The notes: generated by a model from the sequence alone, not told the origin. Shown: positions 44,346 through 58,777, counted from the first letter of the stretch. The stretch is 64,000 nt of DNA from Symsagittifera roscoffensis (GCF_963678635.1 NC_087066.1:52594312-52658311), one strand, 5' to 3'. Numbers and translations are program-made.

Positions 44346-47300
44346 TTGATAACTTCTAGTCTTCTAGGAATTTTGATAATTACACGCAGAGCATTTCATA
44401 CGCAAACAACGGTCGGTTTTTTCAACGCGCTTTTTCGAAAGCTTAAATTCAAATTTTCAAATTTCAAATTCTTATTTTCGATTTCTAATCGACAATTTAT
44501 CAACATAGCGTGAAAAAAACAACTCTAAATTATTCAAAAAAAAACGCACAATAACTCAAATTCAGGCTCAAAACTGATATGAAAACATTTCTTTAAGAGT
44601 TGTAGTAAAATTAATAGTAGCCCTAAACACTACGTCATTGAGAGTCATTATTATATCAAGGCCATTTGCAAAATCTATCAAAATGTGATACTTCAAACTC
44701 AAGAGCAGGGGCATATTTAGAGGGTAGACCCTTCGGGGTTTTCACTCCCTCACCAATCAAAGGGCCCCAGCATTTGGTTTTATTTTTTGACATCAGTTTT
44801 CGGCACCTAAATTTGTTGGTACAGGCGCCTTCAGTGCTACTTTTTCATAGCTTTTTCTGTTTTTTCAATTAGGATTTGAAATTTCCTCGCCCTGAAAATC
44901 TATTGCGTTGACCTAAAAATTTTTTTGAAAAACCACTACCTTTTCGACAAAATCTTAGCTTCGCCCGTGTAAGAGCTCAATCCATTACCGGAACAAACTA
45001 AATTTCTTTTTTTAAATGATTTGAATTACAAAATTGGAGGTTCAATAAAGATTCAAAAAGCCTAAAAGCGTACCCTTTGTTTCGTGAAGGGGTCAATTCT
45101 CTGAGAAAGGGCACCCCTCCATAAATCCTCCTTTGAGATTAATTCCCATTTACTTTAATTTTTTGTAAGCTTTGCCTATCTCAGTGAAAACTCATTGAGG
45201 GTAAAACTCATTCCTCAAAAACTCAGAAACCTTTCCAATTGTGATTCGGATTCAAAAAAATTTCAGCGTGGAAAGAAAATAGGTCCGATTGTTTCATTGA
45301 TTTCAAACCATCTTTGAAGTGCTCATTCCTGGCATAATGGCTGCGTCCTTAATCAGAAAGCACACTTAAAAATTAATCTTTTTTGAAGTTCTCCGATTCA
45401 ATTTTTGTCTTTTTTCAAAAACTTTTGTATTTTTGTGAAAACTGTTTTTGATCTTTTCGAGAGAAAAACAAAAAGTTTTGGCGTTCCCAGTTTCACTTTC
45501 GAGTTTCATTTAAGGTTCATTAATTTCAAGAGCTTTTCAAGCTAACGCCAAAAATTTATAACGTGGGTCAATAAACATTTTTTGCGCTTAAGCTTACATC
45601 TTTTGAGATTTCAGGTGTCATTTACATTTTTTTCGTGCCATTTGCAACAGTTATTAGACGGCGAATTTTGACTAACTTTTAGTCAATTTATTGGCATTAA
45701 ACTTTGTAAAATTCAAATTCAAACCGCTGAAAAATAAGTTTCTCCTAAAAATTAACTAGGACGACCTAAAAAGTTTCTTTGCATCGTTCATTGACACTTA
45801 ATTTTGCCCTTAGGTACTGAGATAACTTATTTTATCATCGATCATCCGTTTCGCAGAGCAATTCATCATGTTTCACATGGATTTTTCTAGGTCTATATCA
45901 GCTTTTCTACGAAAAAAATAGGGCAAAACAGATTGCGCAGAGAAAATCTTAGCATCATATTAGTTTGAATGAATCATCAACCTCAGAATCAGCAGGTTAG
46001 TATTAGAAAAAAAAGAATAATTTTCCAAAAAACGGTCAAAAATTTGACCTTTTCTAAGGCCGTGTTTTTTTTTTCGCAGCAAAGTTTCGCATTATTGATT
46101 GTTTTTCAGTCGCTTAAACTCTTAATTTCAAATTTGGCCGTGTAGTATTTGATTTTAAAATGGGCTTGTTTGAGGCCAAAATTTTTTGTCTACCAAAAAT
46201 AGGGAATAGCCGCTTGAGAAGGGGAGATCCCCATAATTTGTTCTTTTGATTGCGATTTGAGCAATCAATGTTCAAACTAAAACCAAAAACGAAGCAATAT
46301 CAATGGCTTTTAAATGCTCATGCTTAAACAAGCTTACGAATGATTAACTTGAAACATATCAAAAATGCCACCAAATGAGTATTTTTATTTGCAAATTGAG
46401 TTAGAAAAAATACTTCGTAAAGCTTTGCTTGTGTAATCAGCACACCAGGTACAAAATAAGACACTAATTTGAAGAACTTAATAATTCGAATTATCTTTAT
46501 TTGTAGTTTTCATGAATATGACCGAAACATTCAGTTCTACTTTCACGTAACCGGCTTCCCTTATTCAAACATATAATTTTCCACTTCCCCACATAAGAGC
46601 TTGTAAAATTAATAGTACAGGATTTAGGAAAACAATTTTAGTCAAGAGCTTTGAACTATGATTCTTATTGACTGATTGAGCCTCCCACTGACAATATAGG
46701 ACAAAATTTCACGTATATATATTTTTAAGTACATCTGTTCTGACTTTTAATGTTTTTATGTGTATTTGGTTTTGTTTCGACTATGCTTTTGCTGTTTTTA
46801 ACCCACCTTTTCAACCTCCGGTCGTCCTTCCCTCTCAGAATTTTAGAGTTTGAAAAACCTCTTTATGTTTACACCTTTTGAGATTTCAGGTGTCATTTAC
46901 CTTTTTTCGTGCCATTTGCAATAGTTATTAGAAGGCAAAAATTGACTGACTTCAAGTCAATTTATTTGCAAGGAGCTTTATAAGACTCAAACTCAAACTG
47001 CGATACACTAAATTTGAAAGAAGTTTTTTTATTTCTCCTGAAAAAACACTAGGACAACCCCTAAAGTGTCTTTACATCGTTCTTTGATATTTAATCACAC
47101 CTGGAGATACTGAGATAACTTAATTTGTCATCAATCTTCCATTTTGCAGTGCAAGTCATCATTTTTTTACTGGTTCGTTCGGATTACAGCTGGGTGATAA
47201 ATTGTTGCGTTATGGGTTGAACATACGACTATACTGCGACCAACGGTGTGCATTTTTCGCTTAAATCCTATAGGGTTTTTTTTGATAACTTCTAGTCTTC

Positions 47301-50300
47301 TAGGAATTTTGACAATTACACGCAGAGCATTTCATACGCAAACAACGGTCGGTTTTTTCAACGCGCTTTTTCGAAAGCTTAAATTCAAATTTTCAAATTT
47401 CAAATTCTTATTCACGATTTCTAATCGACAGTTTATCAACATGGCAAGAAAAAAAATAACTCTTAAATATTCAACAAAAAAGCACAATAACTCAAATTCA
47501 GGCTCAAAACTGATATGAAAACACTTCTTTAGGAGTTGTAGTAAAAACAATGGTAGCCCTAAACACTACGTAATTGAGAGTCCTTCTTCTCTCTAGGCCC
47601 TGTGCAAAACCTATCAAAATGTAATACTTCAAACTCAAGAGCAGGGGCATATTTAGAGGGTAGACCCTTCGGGGTTTTCACCCCCTCACCAAACAAAGGG
47701 CCCCAGCATTTGGTTTTATTCTATGACATCGGTTTTCGGCACCTAAAATTGTTGGTACAGGCGCCTTCAGTGCTACTTTGTCATAGCTTTTTCTGTTTTT
47801 TCAATTAGGAATTGAAATTTCCTCGCCCTGAAAATCTATTGCGTTGACCTAAATTTTTTTTGAAAAACCACTACCCTTTCGACAAAATCTTAGCTTCGCC
47901 CGTGTAAGAGCTCAATCCATTGCCGGAAAAAACCAAGTTTTTTTCTTGTAATGATTTGAATTACAAAATTGGAGGTTCAATATTTTTTTGACAAAAAGAT
48001 TACAAAAAGCCTAAAAGGTACCCTTCGTTTTGTGAAGGGGTCAATTCTCTGAGAAAGGGCACCCCTTCATAAATCCGCCTTTGAGTTTAATTCCTATTTA
48101 ATTTAATTTTTCGTAAGCTTTGCCTATCTCAGAGAAAACTCATTGAGGGGAAAACTCTATCCTCAAAAACTCTGAAGCCTTTTCAATCGTGATTCGGATT
48201 CAAAAATTTCAGCGTCGAAAGAAAATAGGTCCGATTGTTTTATTGATTTCAAACCAACTTTAAAGTGATCATTCATGGTATAATGGCTGCGTTCTTAATC
48301 AGAAACCATGCTTAAAAATTTATCTTTTTTTGAAGTTCTCCGATTCAATTTTTGTCTTTTTTCAAAAACGTTTGTATTTTTTGTGAAAACTGTTTTTGAT
48401 CTTTTCGAGAGAAAAACGAACATTTTTGGCGTTCCAAGTTTCACTTTCGAGTTTCATTAAAGGTTTCTTAATTTCAAGAGCTTTTCAAGATAACGCCAAA
48501 AATTTATAATGTGGGTCAATAAACATTTTTTGCGCTTAAGTTTACATCTTTTGAGATTTCAGGTTTCATTTACATTTTTTTTGTGCCATTTGCAACAGTT
48601 ATTGGACGGCGAATTTTGACTAACTCACAGTTAATTTATTTGCATTAAACTTTGTAAAACTCAAATTGAAACCGCTGAAAAATAAGTTTCTCCTGAAAAC
48701 TAACTAGGACGACCTAAAAAGTTTCTTTGCACCGTTCATTGACACTTAATCTTGCCCTCAGGTACTGAGATAACTTACTTTGTCATCGATCTTCCGTTTC
48801 GCAGAGCAATTCATCATGTTTCACATGGATTGTTCTAGGTCTATATCAGCTTTTCTACGAAAAAAATAGGGCAAAACAGATTGCGCAGGGAAAATCTTAG
48901 CATCATATTAGTTTGAATGAATCATCAACCTCAGAATCAGCTTATTGTTAGGAAAAAAAGAATAATTTTCCAAAAAACGGTCAAAAATTTGACATTTTCT
49001 AAGGCCGTGTTTTTTTTCGCAGCAAAGTTTCGCATTATTGATTGTTTTTCTGTCGCTTAAACTCCTAATTTCCGATTTGGCCGTGTAGTTTTTGATTTTA
49101 AAATGGGCTTGTTTGAGGCCAAATTTTTTGTCTCCCAAAATTAGGGAATAGCCGCTTGAGAATGGGAGATCCCCATAATTTGTTCTTTTGATTGAGATTT
49201 GAGCATTCAATGTTCAAAGTAAACCAAAAACGAAGCAGTATCAATGGCTTTTAAATGCTCATGCTTAAACAAGCTTAGGAATAATTGACTTGAAACAAAT
49301 CAAAAATGCCACCAAATGAGTATTTTCATTTGCAAATTGAGTGACAAAAAATACTTCGTAAAGCTTTGCTTGTGTAATCAGCACACCAGGTACAAAATAA
49401 GACACTAATTTGAAGAATTTAATAACTCGAATTATCTTTATTTGTAGTTTTCATGAACATGACCGAAACATTCAGTTCTACTTTCACGTAACCGGCTTCC
49501 CTTATTCAAATATATAATTTTCCACTTCCCCACATAAGAGCTTGTAAAATTAATAGTACAGGAATTAGGAAAACAATTTTAGTCAAGAGCTTTGAACTAT
49601 GATTCTTATTGACTGATTGAGCCTCCCACTGACAATATAGGACAAAATTTCACGTATATATGTTTTTAAGTACATCTGTTCTGACTTTTAATGTTTTTAT
49701 GTATATTTGGTTTTGTTTCGACTATGCTTTTGCTGTTTTTAACCCGCCTTTCCAACCTCCGGTCGTCCTTCCCTCTCAGAATTTTAGAGTTTGAAAAACC
49801 TCTTTATGTTTACACCTTTTGAGATTTCAGGTGTCATTTACCTTTTTTCGTGCCATTTGCAATAGTTGTTAGAAGGCAAAAATTGACTGACTTCAAGTCA
49901 ATTTATTTGCAAGGAGCTTTATAAGACTCAAACTCAAACTGCGATACACTAAATTTGAAAAAAAAAATTATTTCTCCTGAAAAAAAACTAGGACAACCCC
50001 TAAAGTGTCTTTACATCGTTCATTGTCATTTAATCACACCTGGAGATACTGAGATAACCTAATTTGTCATCAATCTTCCATTTTGCAGTGCAAGTCATCA
50101 TTTTTTTACTGGTTCGTTCGGATTACAGCTGGGTGATAAATTGTTGCGTTATGGGTTGAACATACGACTATACTACGACCAACGGTGTGCATTTTTCGCT
50201 TAAACCCTCCAGGGTTTTTTTGATAACTTCTAGTCTTCTAGGAATTTTGACAATTACACGCAGAGCATTTCATACGCAAACAACGGTCGGTTTTTTCAAC

Positions 50301-52156
50301 GCGCTTTTTTGACAGCTTAAATTCAAATTTTCAAATTTCAAATTCTTATTCACGATTTCTAATCGACAATTTATCAACATGGCAAGAAAAAAAATAACTC
50401 TAAATTATTCAACAAAAAAGCACAATAACTCAAATTCAGGCTCAAAACTGATATGAAAACACTTCTTTAGGAGTTGTAGTAAAAGCAATGGTAGCCCAAA
50501 ACACTACGTAATTGAGAGTCATTCTTCTCTCTAGGCCCTGTGCAAAACCTATCAAAATGTAATACTTCAAACTCAAGAGCAGGGGCATATTTAGAGGGTA
50601 GACCCTTCGGGGTTTTCACCCCCTCACCAAACAAAGGGCCCCAGCATTTGGTTTTATTCTATGACATCGGTTTTCGGCACCTAAAATTGTTGGTACAGGC
50701 GCCTTCAGTGCTACTTTGTCATAGCTTTTTCTGTTTTTTCAATTAGGAATTGAAATTTCCTCGCCCTGAAAATCTATTGCGTTGACCTAAATTTTTTTTG
50801 AAAAACCACTACCCTTTCGACAAAATCTTAGCTTCGCCCGTGTAAGAGCTCAATCCATTGCCGGAAAAAACCAAGTTTTTTTCTTGTAATGATTTGAATT
50901 ACAAAATTGGAGGTTCAATATTTTTTTGACAAAAAGATTACAAAAAGCCTAAAAGGTACCCTTTGTTTTGTGAAGGGGTCAATTCTCTGAGAAAGGGCAC
51001 CCCTTCATAAATCCGCCTTTGAGTTTAATTCCTATTTAATTTAATTTTTCGTAAGCTTTGCCTATCTCAGAGAAAACTCATTGAGGGGAAAACTCTATCC
51101 TCAAAAACTCTGAAGCCTTTTCAATCGTGATTCGGATTCAAAAATTTCAGCGTCGAAAGAAAATAGGTCCGATTGTTTTATTGCTTTCAAACCAACTTTA
51201 AAGTGCTCATTCCTGGCATAATGGCTGCGTTCTTAATCAGAAACCACGCTTAAAAATTTATCTTTTTTTGAAGTTCTCCGAGCCAAAAATTCATAACGTG
51301 GGTCAATAAACATTTTTTGCGCTTAAGTTTACATCTTTTGAGATTTCAAGTTTCATTTACATTTTTTTTGTGCCATTTGCAACAGTTATTGGACGGCGAA
51401 TTTTGACTAACTCGCAGTCAATTTATTTGCATTAAAATTTGTAAAACTCAAATTGAAATCGCTGAAAAATAATTTTCTCCTGAAAACTAACTAGGACGAC
51501 CTAAAAAGTTTCTTTGCATCGTTCATTGACACTTAATCTTGCCCTTAGGTACTGAGATAACTTACTTTGTCATCGATCTTCCGTTTCGCAGAGCAATTCA
51601 TCATGTTTCACATGGATTGTTCTAGGTCTACATCAGCTTTTCTACGAAAAAAATGGGGCAAAACAGATAGCGCAGGGAAAATCTTAGCATCATATTAGTT
51701 TGAATGAATCATCAACCTCAAAATTAACTTAGTGTTAGGAAAAAAAGAATAATTTTCCAAAAAACGGTCAAAAATTTGACATTTTCTAAAGCCGTGTTTT
51801 TTTTTGCAGCAAAGTTTCGCATTATTGATTCTTTTTCTGTCGCTTAAACTCTTAATTTCCGATTTGGCCGTGTAGTATTTGATTATAAAATGGGCTTGTT
51901 TGAGGCCAAAATTTTTTGTCTACCAAAATTAGGGAATAGCCGCTTGAGAAGGGGAGATCCCCATAATTTGTTCTCTTGATTGAGATTTGTGCATTCAATG
52001 TTCAAACTAAAACCAAAAACGAAGCAGTATCAATGGCTTTAAAATGCTCATGCTTAAACAAGCTTAGGAATGATTAACTTGAAACATATCAAAAATGCCA
52101 CCAAATGAGTATTTTTATTTGCGAATTGAGTCAGAAAAAATACTTCGTAAAGCTTT

Positions 52157-52383
52157 TGTTATATGCCAATTTGAGAATTGACAACCATCTTAGATGACTT
52201 CAACTTTTCACATGCAATCAGGAAAACTCCGGGAAAGAAATTAAAAACCAAAACTCAAAAAAATACAAAACTGAATTACCAAACACGTGCAACCAACTAA
52301 TTTATAATCAAATCAAAGTTCAAAGCAAGAAAGACTCAAGTACATCGTGTAAATTAGAAACGATTACATTTTCGTTTTCTATA
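52157..52383 (+). repeat. BEL2 5' LTR
   Basis: Starts TGTTATATGCC, ends TTTTCTATA. It differs from the 3' copy by about three bases (for example TTGAGAATTG against TTGACAATTG). Ends are TG..TA rather than TG..CA. Confidence 0.92.
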
Positions 52384-52403
52384 TGGCACTCAGCTAAATT
52401 GCC
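52384..52403 (+). other. BEL2 putative primer-binding site
   Basis: TGGCACTCAGC follows the LTR directly. A TGG start is expected for a site complementary to a tRNA 3' CCA end. I could not name the tRNA. Confidence 0.55.
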
Positions 52404-52949
52404 AGAAAACGCAACCTTGCTCTACCCCCTGACCAGGCTGGAAGCACAGTTTGTCTTTAGTGCCAACCAAGGATTACTCATTTTGCAGTTGCTTAAGATT
52501 TAAAAAAAAATCGGTTTAACAATTTGGACCCCCATAGCTGAACTTTGGTATAGGGACGTTAATTTTACGTTTTGTTTATATTACTTTCCGCCTGTTTAGG
52601 TATCAGAACGACTTACTATCAAGCATTTGTAACTTTCAATTGCTTATTTTATTTTGTTGTACTTATTTGAAAATATATTTACCGCACCATTGTTCTTTTG
52701 CTTCGTTCCTTTTTAATTTTAGGTCTAGCTACCTAGGACAGGAACTAACAAAGTAGGTCAAAACTACGACTGGATACGACATCTACAACAACTGCAACAA
52801 TAAACTACGACAAACTAGCCATCCCCAACAAAACCACTCTCCCCCAGAGAAATCTTCTCGTCGCCCAACTAGAGCGCCTCTTCAGACGAGTACGAAAAGC
52901 CATCAGTGACATCAATACAAACTACAACATAGCTGACTCAGAAACCGAA

Positions 52950-54735
52950 ATGAAGAAAATTCTCAGCAATTTGGATGACGCCACTACGTACCTTGTAGAC
53001 CACCCGACTGAGCACGCCACTGCGGAGGATCTCATCAACCGCTTCACTGATATACAAGACGAACACGACGACATGGATGACTTTAGACAGATGCTACAAG
53101 AAAATACAGCAGAGACAACTCCACAACAGCAGAACACTAATGCCACCACAGTTCAAGCCCCCCACACAGCTGATTCAGTGCAACAACAGACAATACTAGA
53201 TCGGCACTCTAGACAGACGTCAACATTATCCAACAGCAGCCATCAGCCCAGATCATTAGTTCAGCAAACAGTAGAGGACCAAAACTTTTCAGATAGCCGA
53301 GATACTCAGCAGCAAGTCCCCCAGACAGGTTTCGAAATAGACAGACCACCACTTCAACAAACAGAACACGATACCACCAACGCAAACCTCAGCTTCAACA
53401 TAGTTACAGAACAGCAGTTCATTCCAGCAGCAGTATCTCAGACATCAAGTAACGGATAGTCACGAGCAAACTACAGTCTTATGACTAGGCCCCCAAAAGC
53501 CCCAAAAGTAAAAATCGAGCCTTTCGACGGAAACCCCATGAAGTGGAGCATGTGGTTCGGACTCTTTGAAGCAACAATCCGCAATCGAACCATCTAGGAC
53601 GCCGAAAAGATGACTCATCTGCAGACTTTAACGACTGGAAAAGCAAATCAAGCTATTTGTGGCTACTCCTGCAATAGCACTATGTACAACGCTGCCCTCC
53701 ACGAACTACGACGACAATACGGACGACCCGACATCATCATCACTGACTTCGTCAACAGACTACAGAGCTTCAAGCAACCATCAACTCATCGCAGGGATTC
53801 GTACATGAAATTTTCCACATTGATCAGTAACATGGTGGAAACATTTCGGACGCTTGGGTTCAAAGACGATTTTAACTCTACAATATACGTTCAATTTGCC
53901 GTCAGCAAATTGCATCACCCTCAGCAGCTTCAATGGACACAGTACATCACCGCCCAGAACATCGACCAGCCTAATCTTATCACCTTCAACGACTGGATCA
54001 GACAGTTTGCATTAGCATGCGATCACTTACCACCTATGCAACTGCAGCAAATGACCCTGGACTTGAACGATTGACAACAAATAGCCCCAAGACTTCGACA
54101 CGCCAACGGATCTCGACCATCAACCAACCGGCCTTCACAGAAGGCTTCTAAAAATTGGAGTGCGAATACCCGAACCCCATGTCCCTTCGACGGACAAACT
54201 CACCACCCAGCATACTGCAGCATGTATCAGAATTCACCTTTGGAAGAGAAGAAGAGACTCGTTTCTGAAAAGAAACTTTGTTTCAACTGCCTTGGCCAAC
54301 ATCAAGTAAAAGACTGCCCATCAAAGCACACATGAAGCAAATGCAATCAGCATCATCACACAACTCTACACGACGAACAACGAACACAAAGAACAGCGAA
54401 GTTTAATCCAAACCAGCGACCGAATCAAGTCAACCATCTTGCCAGCCAAAAGAAGATATCAAGAATCAACAGCTCACTGCTGCTACTTTTACCAGTAACA
54501 TTACGACACCGCAACATATACCTTAATGTATACGCTTTTCTTGATACAGGAAGTACAAAAAGCTACATATCGCAACCGACAGCAGCATATCTTCAACTGG
54601 AGGAAACTAACCATCAGGAACAACTGCTCATTGGAGATTTCTCCAACTCGCAAACGATAGAGGGTAAGACAGTGGATATTACAGTTCATTCATTGGGAAA
54701 TAACACTTTAGCGTTTGAACTAACTAATGTTTTAA
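52950..54735 (+). pseudogene. gag: BEL2 gag-protease, broken
   Basis: One reading frame carries a Gln/Thr-rich N-terminal part (52950-53456), a DUF1759 gag domain (KIEPFDGNPMKWSMWFGLF, then QTLTTGKANQAICGYS), zinc knuckles (CPFDGQ, CFNCLGQHQVKDC) and a protease with an active site FLDTGSTKSYI. The frame is interrupted by TAG 53457, TAG 53595, TGA 54072 and TGA 54333, and a frameshift follows near 54735. The TGA within the second knuckle stands where Arg is plausible. Confidence 0.88.
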
Positions 54736-54739
54736 TCAG

Positions 54740-56743
54740 AACTTGAATGCAGCCGAGCCCAAAAAATTGAACGACATCTGCAGCCAATACGCCCACCTTA
54801 AGCATATATGTTTTCCGGACTTCAGCAACAACGACGTAGCCCTAGTGATTGGAACGGACAATATTGACATCATCAGCCCGAAGACCATCATCAAAGGAAA
54901 TCAAAATGTTCCTTGAGCAGTCCTTACAGCCCTAGGATGGACAATAGCAGGACCGAACAACGACATTGGATACTTCTCAATCCACCAAGCAACAGCCACC
55001 CCAATACAGATATCAACTGACGACACACAAATCTCGGATCTTCTCGCCTCATTCTGGCGAATGGAAACCTATGCCACATCACCTGAAATATTGATGTCAT
55101 CGGATGAAAGACACGCTATGCAAACACTTCGGAAAACCATATCATTATACGACAACCGCTATCAACTTGGACTTCTGTGGAAACCAAATGCAAATCTTCC
55201 CAACAACTATAAAGCAGCAATTGCCCAATACAACCGGATGAAAATACAACTTATCAAGAATTCAAAAAAGTTGGCTCTCTACCAGAATACAATTGACCAG
55301 GATCTCAGCAAGCACTACATACGGAAATTAGAGCCAGACTAAATACCTTCGACAGGATGGATTTTACCTGAACATGGCGTAATCAACCCAAACAAGCCAG
55401 GAAAACTTCGCCGTGTTTCCAATGCCAAATCCAAATTTAAAGGAGTTTGTCTGAATGATATGCTTCTCACTGGACCTGACTTGCTCTGCAATCTACTAGG
55501 AGTAATTACCCGATTTCGCAAAGGAAAGCATCACATCACTGCCGACTTTGAAGGGATGTATATGCAGGTTTCTGTTAACCCCGAAGACAGAAAATTTCTT
55601 CGTTTCCTCTGGGGAGTGGAAGAACCCGAATTTTTTGAGTACACTCGATTTGTCTTTGGAGCCAAATGTTCTCCTACTTGTGCAATTTACGCATTAAGAA
55701 CTTGCGCAGACGACAATGCTGAAAGCCATCCCCACATCAAAAAACTTGTCTACGAGAACTTCTACATGGACGACTTCTTCGAAGCCACCGACGACATCGA
55801 CACCGCAGTGAAAATCATAGAAGACCTTCGACACGTACTACAACAAGGAAGCTTCAAGCTGACGAAGTGGATCACTACGGATCATAAAATTCTGCAAACA
55901 ATACCAGAGGAACATAGATCCATCGCCATAGACGAAATCAAGGACCCCAAAATCTTCAAGCGAATTCTCGGAATACGATGGAGAGTAAGTAACGATACAC
56001 TCAGCTTCACTACTGACAAACTACACGAACTCGCCCAGAAGAAACCTACACAACGGAACCTACTTCGCGCAGCTTTCTCAATCTTTGACCCAATTGGAAT
56101 AGCAGCACCTATTACGATTCGACTACGAATAATCCAGCAAGCAATTTGGAGAAAAGGAATGAAGTGGGACGACCAAATTACACGAGAAATGATACCTGAA
56201 CTGTTCGAGCTTCTTGACGATAGAAACGGTCTACAGACAGTGGAAATACCCCGACACTATTTTGGATACAGCTACGACAACATCGCTCTTCATGTTTTTT
56301 CAGATGCCTCTTACAGCGCCCTAGCAGCAGTCGCTTATTTTGTATACAGCAACAGTGCCACTCGGCAAATCTGCAGCGCCTTTGTTCTAGGAAAAGCTCG
56401 AGTGGCTCCTCTAAAACAACACACAATAACTAAATTGGAACTACAAGCCGCAGTTTTTGGTGCTCGCCTCGCAAAGTTCATTCGCAGAGAACAAAGGATT
56501 GACATCAACTCTACGCATATGTGGACAGACAGCACAACAGCGCTTCAATGTATACAGGGATCTGATAAACGACAACAAATTTTTGTGGCTCACAGAGTTG
56601 CAGAAATTTTAGAAAGCACCCAAGCGAGTCAATGGAATCATTGCCCAGGACCCCTAAACCCAGCAGACGACGGAACCCTCGGTATACCCCTATCAGAATT
56701 CAGTAACAAGTCAAGATGGTTCACCGGACCAAAATTCATGTGA
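54740..56743 (+). pseudogene. pol: BEL2 reverse transcriptase and RNase H, broken
   Basis: After the frameshift the frame resumes with NDICSQYAHLK and VLTALGWTIAGPNN (TGA at 54914-54916 before it, Arg expected), continues from 55061 (ANLPNNYKAA), meets TAA at 55340, then 427 open codons from 55460 with DFEGMYMQV, the catalytic YMDDFF, FDPIGIAAPI and RNase H residues HVFSDASYSALAAVAYF, GKARVAPLKQHTITKLELQA and MWTDSTTALQ. The frame changes again near 56738. These are diagnostic BEL/Pao signatures. Confidence 0.92.
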
Positions 56744-58367
56744 ACCAGAATGCAACTGGCCAAAGCTACAGTTAATCGACGCCAATACGGATACCTTGCA
56801 ACTCAACGATCAAACTGGACAAATAGATGAAATAGCAACAACCCCAATGCTAGCTTTTCAAGCTTCCACGAAAAAGACAGAACACAGCTTCATCGGTTAC
56901 AGCAGATTCTCCAAATGGACAAGAATTCTCAAAACAACTGCATAAGTGATGCGTGCCGCCAGGATTTTTAAAGATAAAGGACTACAGTCCCGCAACGAAA
57001 GCCCGACCACCGAACTGACAAGCAACAACATGATTGCCGCAAAGAATTTTATCTTCAAGCAGACGCAACGAGACTGCTTCAAACCAGAGGTCAACGCATT
57101 GACACAAAATAAACGAATCAACACAACTAGCAGACTTCGACACCTATCACCATTTCTAGACGAAGACGGACTCTTGCGAGCACGTGGACGCCTCGAGAAA
57201 TCTCAATTGGACTATTGCATAAAACACACGATTATCCTTAATGGAAACCACCCAGCAGTTCACCTCTTTAAAGGACAAACCCGCAAAGACAACCAGCATT
57301 CGCCACGCCAGCACTTGAAAAATATTCTTCAAAACGAGTATTGGATTCTCTGTTTTCGCGCACATATTGACAAGATCATAAAAAACTGTTACGACTGCCG
57401 ACGACAACAGGCAACTGGACTACAGCCGGAACTTGCGCCCCTACCCGCCTTCAGATTTCCAGATGATAAACCCTTCCCGTTTCAACAAACAGGATTAGAT
57501 CTCTTTGGATCGTTTGCTTCGAAAACCGCAGGAAACTACAACAAACGCTACGTCGTTATAATGACTTGCCTAACAACACGAGCCGTACATCTTGAGATGT
57601 GCCAGGATCAATCAGCCGACGCCTTCATCAATACCTTACGACGATTGTTCGCTCGCAGAGGACAACCAGTGAAAATTGTTTCTGATAATGGTACAAATTT
57701 CACCGCAGCCGAAAAAGAACTCAGCAGACACTTCGACGCCGATGTTACACGACAATTCTACGCCAACCATCAGATTGAATTGACCTTCAACCCTGCCTAT
57801 GCTCCTCATTTGGGAGGTGTATGGGAACGACTCATAAGATCAGTCAAAGACTCGTTCTATGCCATCATAGGAAGCCAGATTCTAACAGACGACATATTCA
57901 ACACCGTCTTTTGCGAAGTTGAACACTTCATGAACGCAAGACCCATCACTACAGTTTCAGCATCGCCCGATGATGTTGAAGCCCTCACACCAAATCATTT
58001 TTTTCTCGGGAGAGCGCATGCCAGCATGCCACCTCTACAAACCCAACAGCCCTCAACACTCAGTCGACAATGGAAATTCGCCCAACAACTCGCAACCCAT
58101 ATTTGGAAACGCTTGATGAAGGAGTTTCTCCCAACACTACTGCCAAGACAACGATGGACAAAGAAGACGCCGCCTATCAAAATAGGAAAAATTGTCTGGA
58201 TTCTTCAGGATATGACGCCACGAGGACTCTGGCCAATTGGACGGATTACAAGAAACAAACCAACCGATGATGATCAGATCCGCGTTTACTTCGTCAAAAT
58301 AAGAGACAAAATTGCGTCAATACCAGCCATTAGACTAGCACCTGTTAGTCCGGATTATTGCAATTAA
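56744..58367 (+). pseudogene. pol: BEL2 integrase, broken at its start
   Basis: The linker CEPECNWPKLQL lies in the new frame from about 56740 and stops at TAA 56943. 56946-58367 (473 codons) then carries the integrase zinc region (H..H..CYDCRRQQ), core Asp in GLDLFGSF, Asp in VSDNGTNF and Glu in GGVWERLIRSVK, and a C-terminal domain (KIGKIVWILQDMTPRGLWPI). It ends at TAA after PVSPDYCN; this last piece appears undamaged. Confidence 0.9.
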
Positions 58368-58536
58368 CCTGCAAACGAAGATTCACGACAATGAGAGCCT
58401 CACCCCAAAGCAGCCTTGCGCCAACAACCATAGCCGATAACTTCAACTGACACTTAAACAACCGTTAAGCCAGCGTTTTAAGTTTTATAAGTAGGAACTG
58501 CATCACCCCTTTTTTCTTAATTTATTTTGCAACTGC

Positions 58537-58550
58537 AAAGTGAGGCCGAG
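58537..58550 (+). other. BEL2 polypurine tract
   Basis: AAAGTGAGGCCGAG precedes the 3' LTR. It is purine-rich with a CC interruption. Confidence 0.5.
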
Positions 58551-58777
58551 TGTTATATGCCAATTTGACAATTGACAACCATCTTAGATGACTTCAACTT
58601 TTCACATGCAATCAGGAAAACTCCGGGAAAGAAATTGAAAACCAAAACTCAAAAAAATACAAAAATGAATTACCAAACACGTGCAACCAACTAATTTATA
58701 ATCAAATCAAAGTTCAAAGCAAGAAAGACTCAAGTACATCGTGTAAATTAGAAACGATTACATTTTCGTTTTCTATA
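58551..58777 (+). repeat. BEL2 3' LTR
   Basis: Starts TGTTATATGCC and ends TTTTCTATA, followed by GATTTGCTTGTG of array unit 4. Confidence 0.92.

Larger units (their letters stand above)
52157..58777 (+). mobile_element. BEL/Pao LTR retrotransposon (BEL2), decayed, about 6.6 kb
   Basis: Identical-length LTRs (52157-52383 and 58551-58777, 227 bp) flank a plus-strand gag-pol. The site is the tandem-array sequence AAAGCTTTGCTTG, known uninterrupted in other units; flanks GCTTT and GATTT are a one-mismatch 5-bp target duplication. The LTRs differ at about three positions. The coding region has about seven nonsense codons and two frameshifts. It lacks the extra genes of BEL1 and is too different from it to be the same family. 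Confidence 0.93.
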
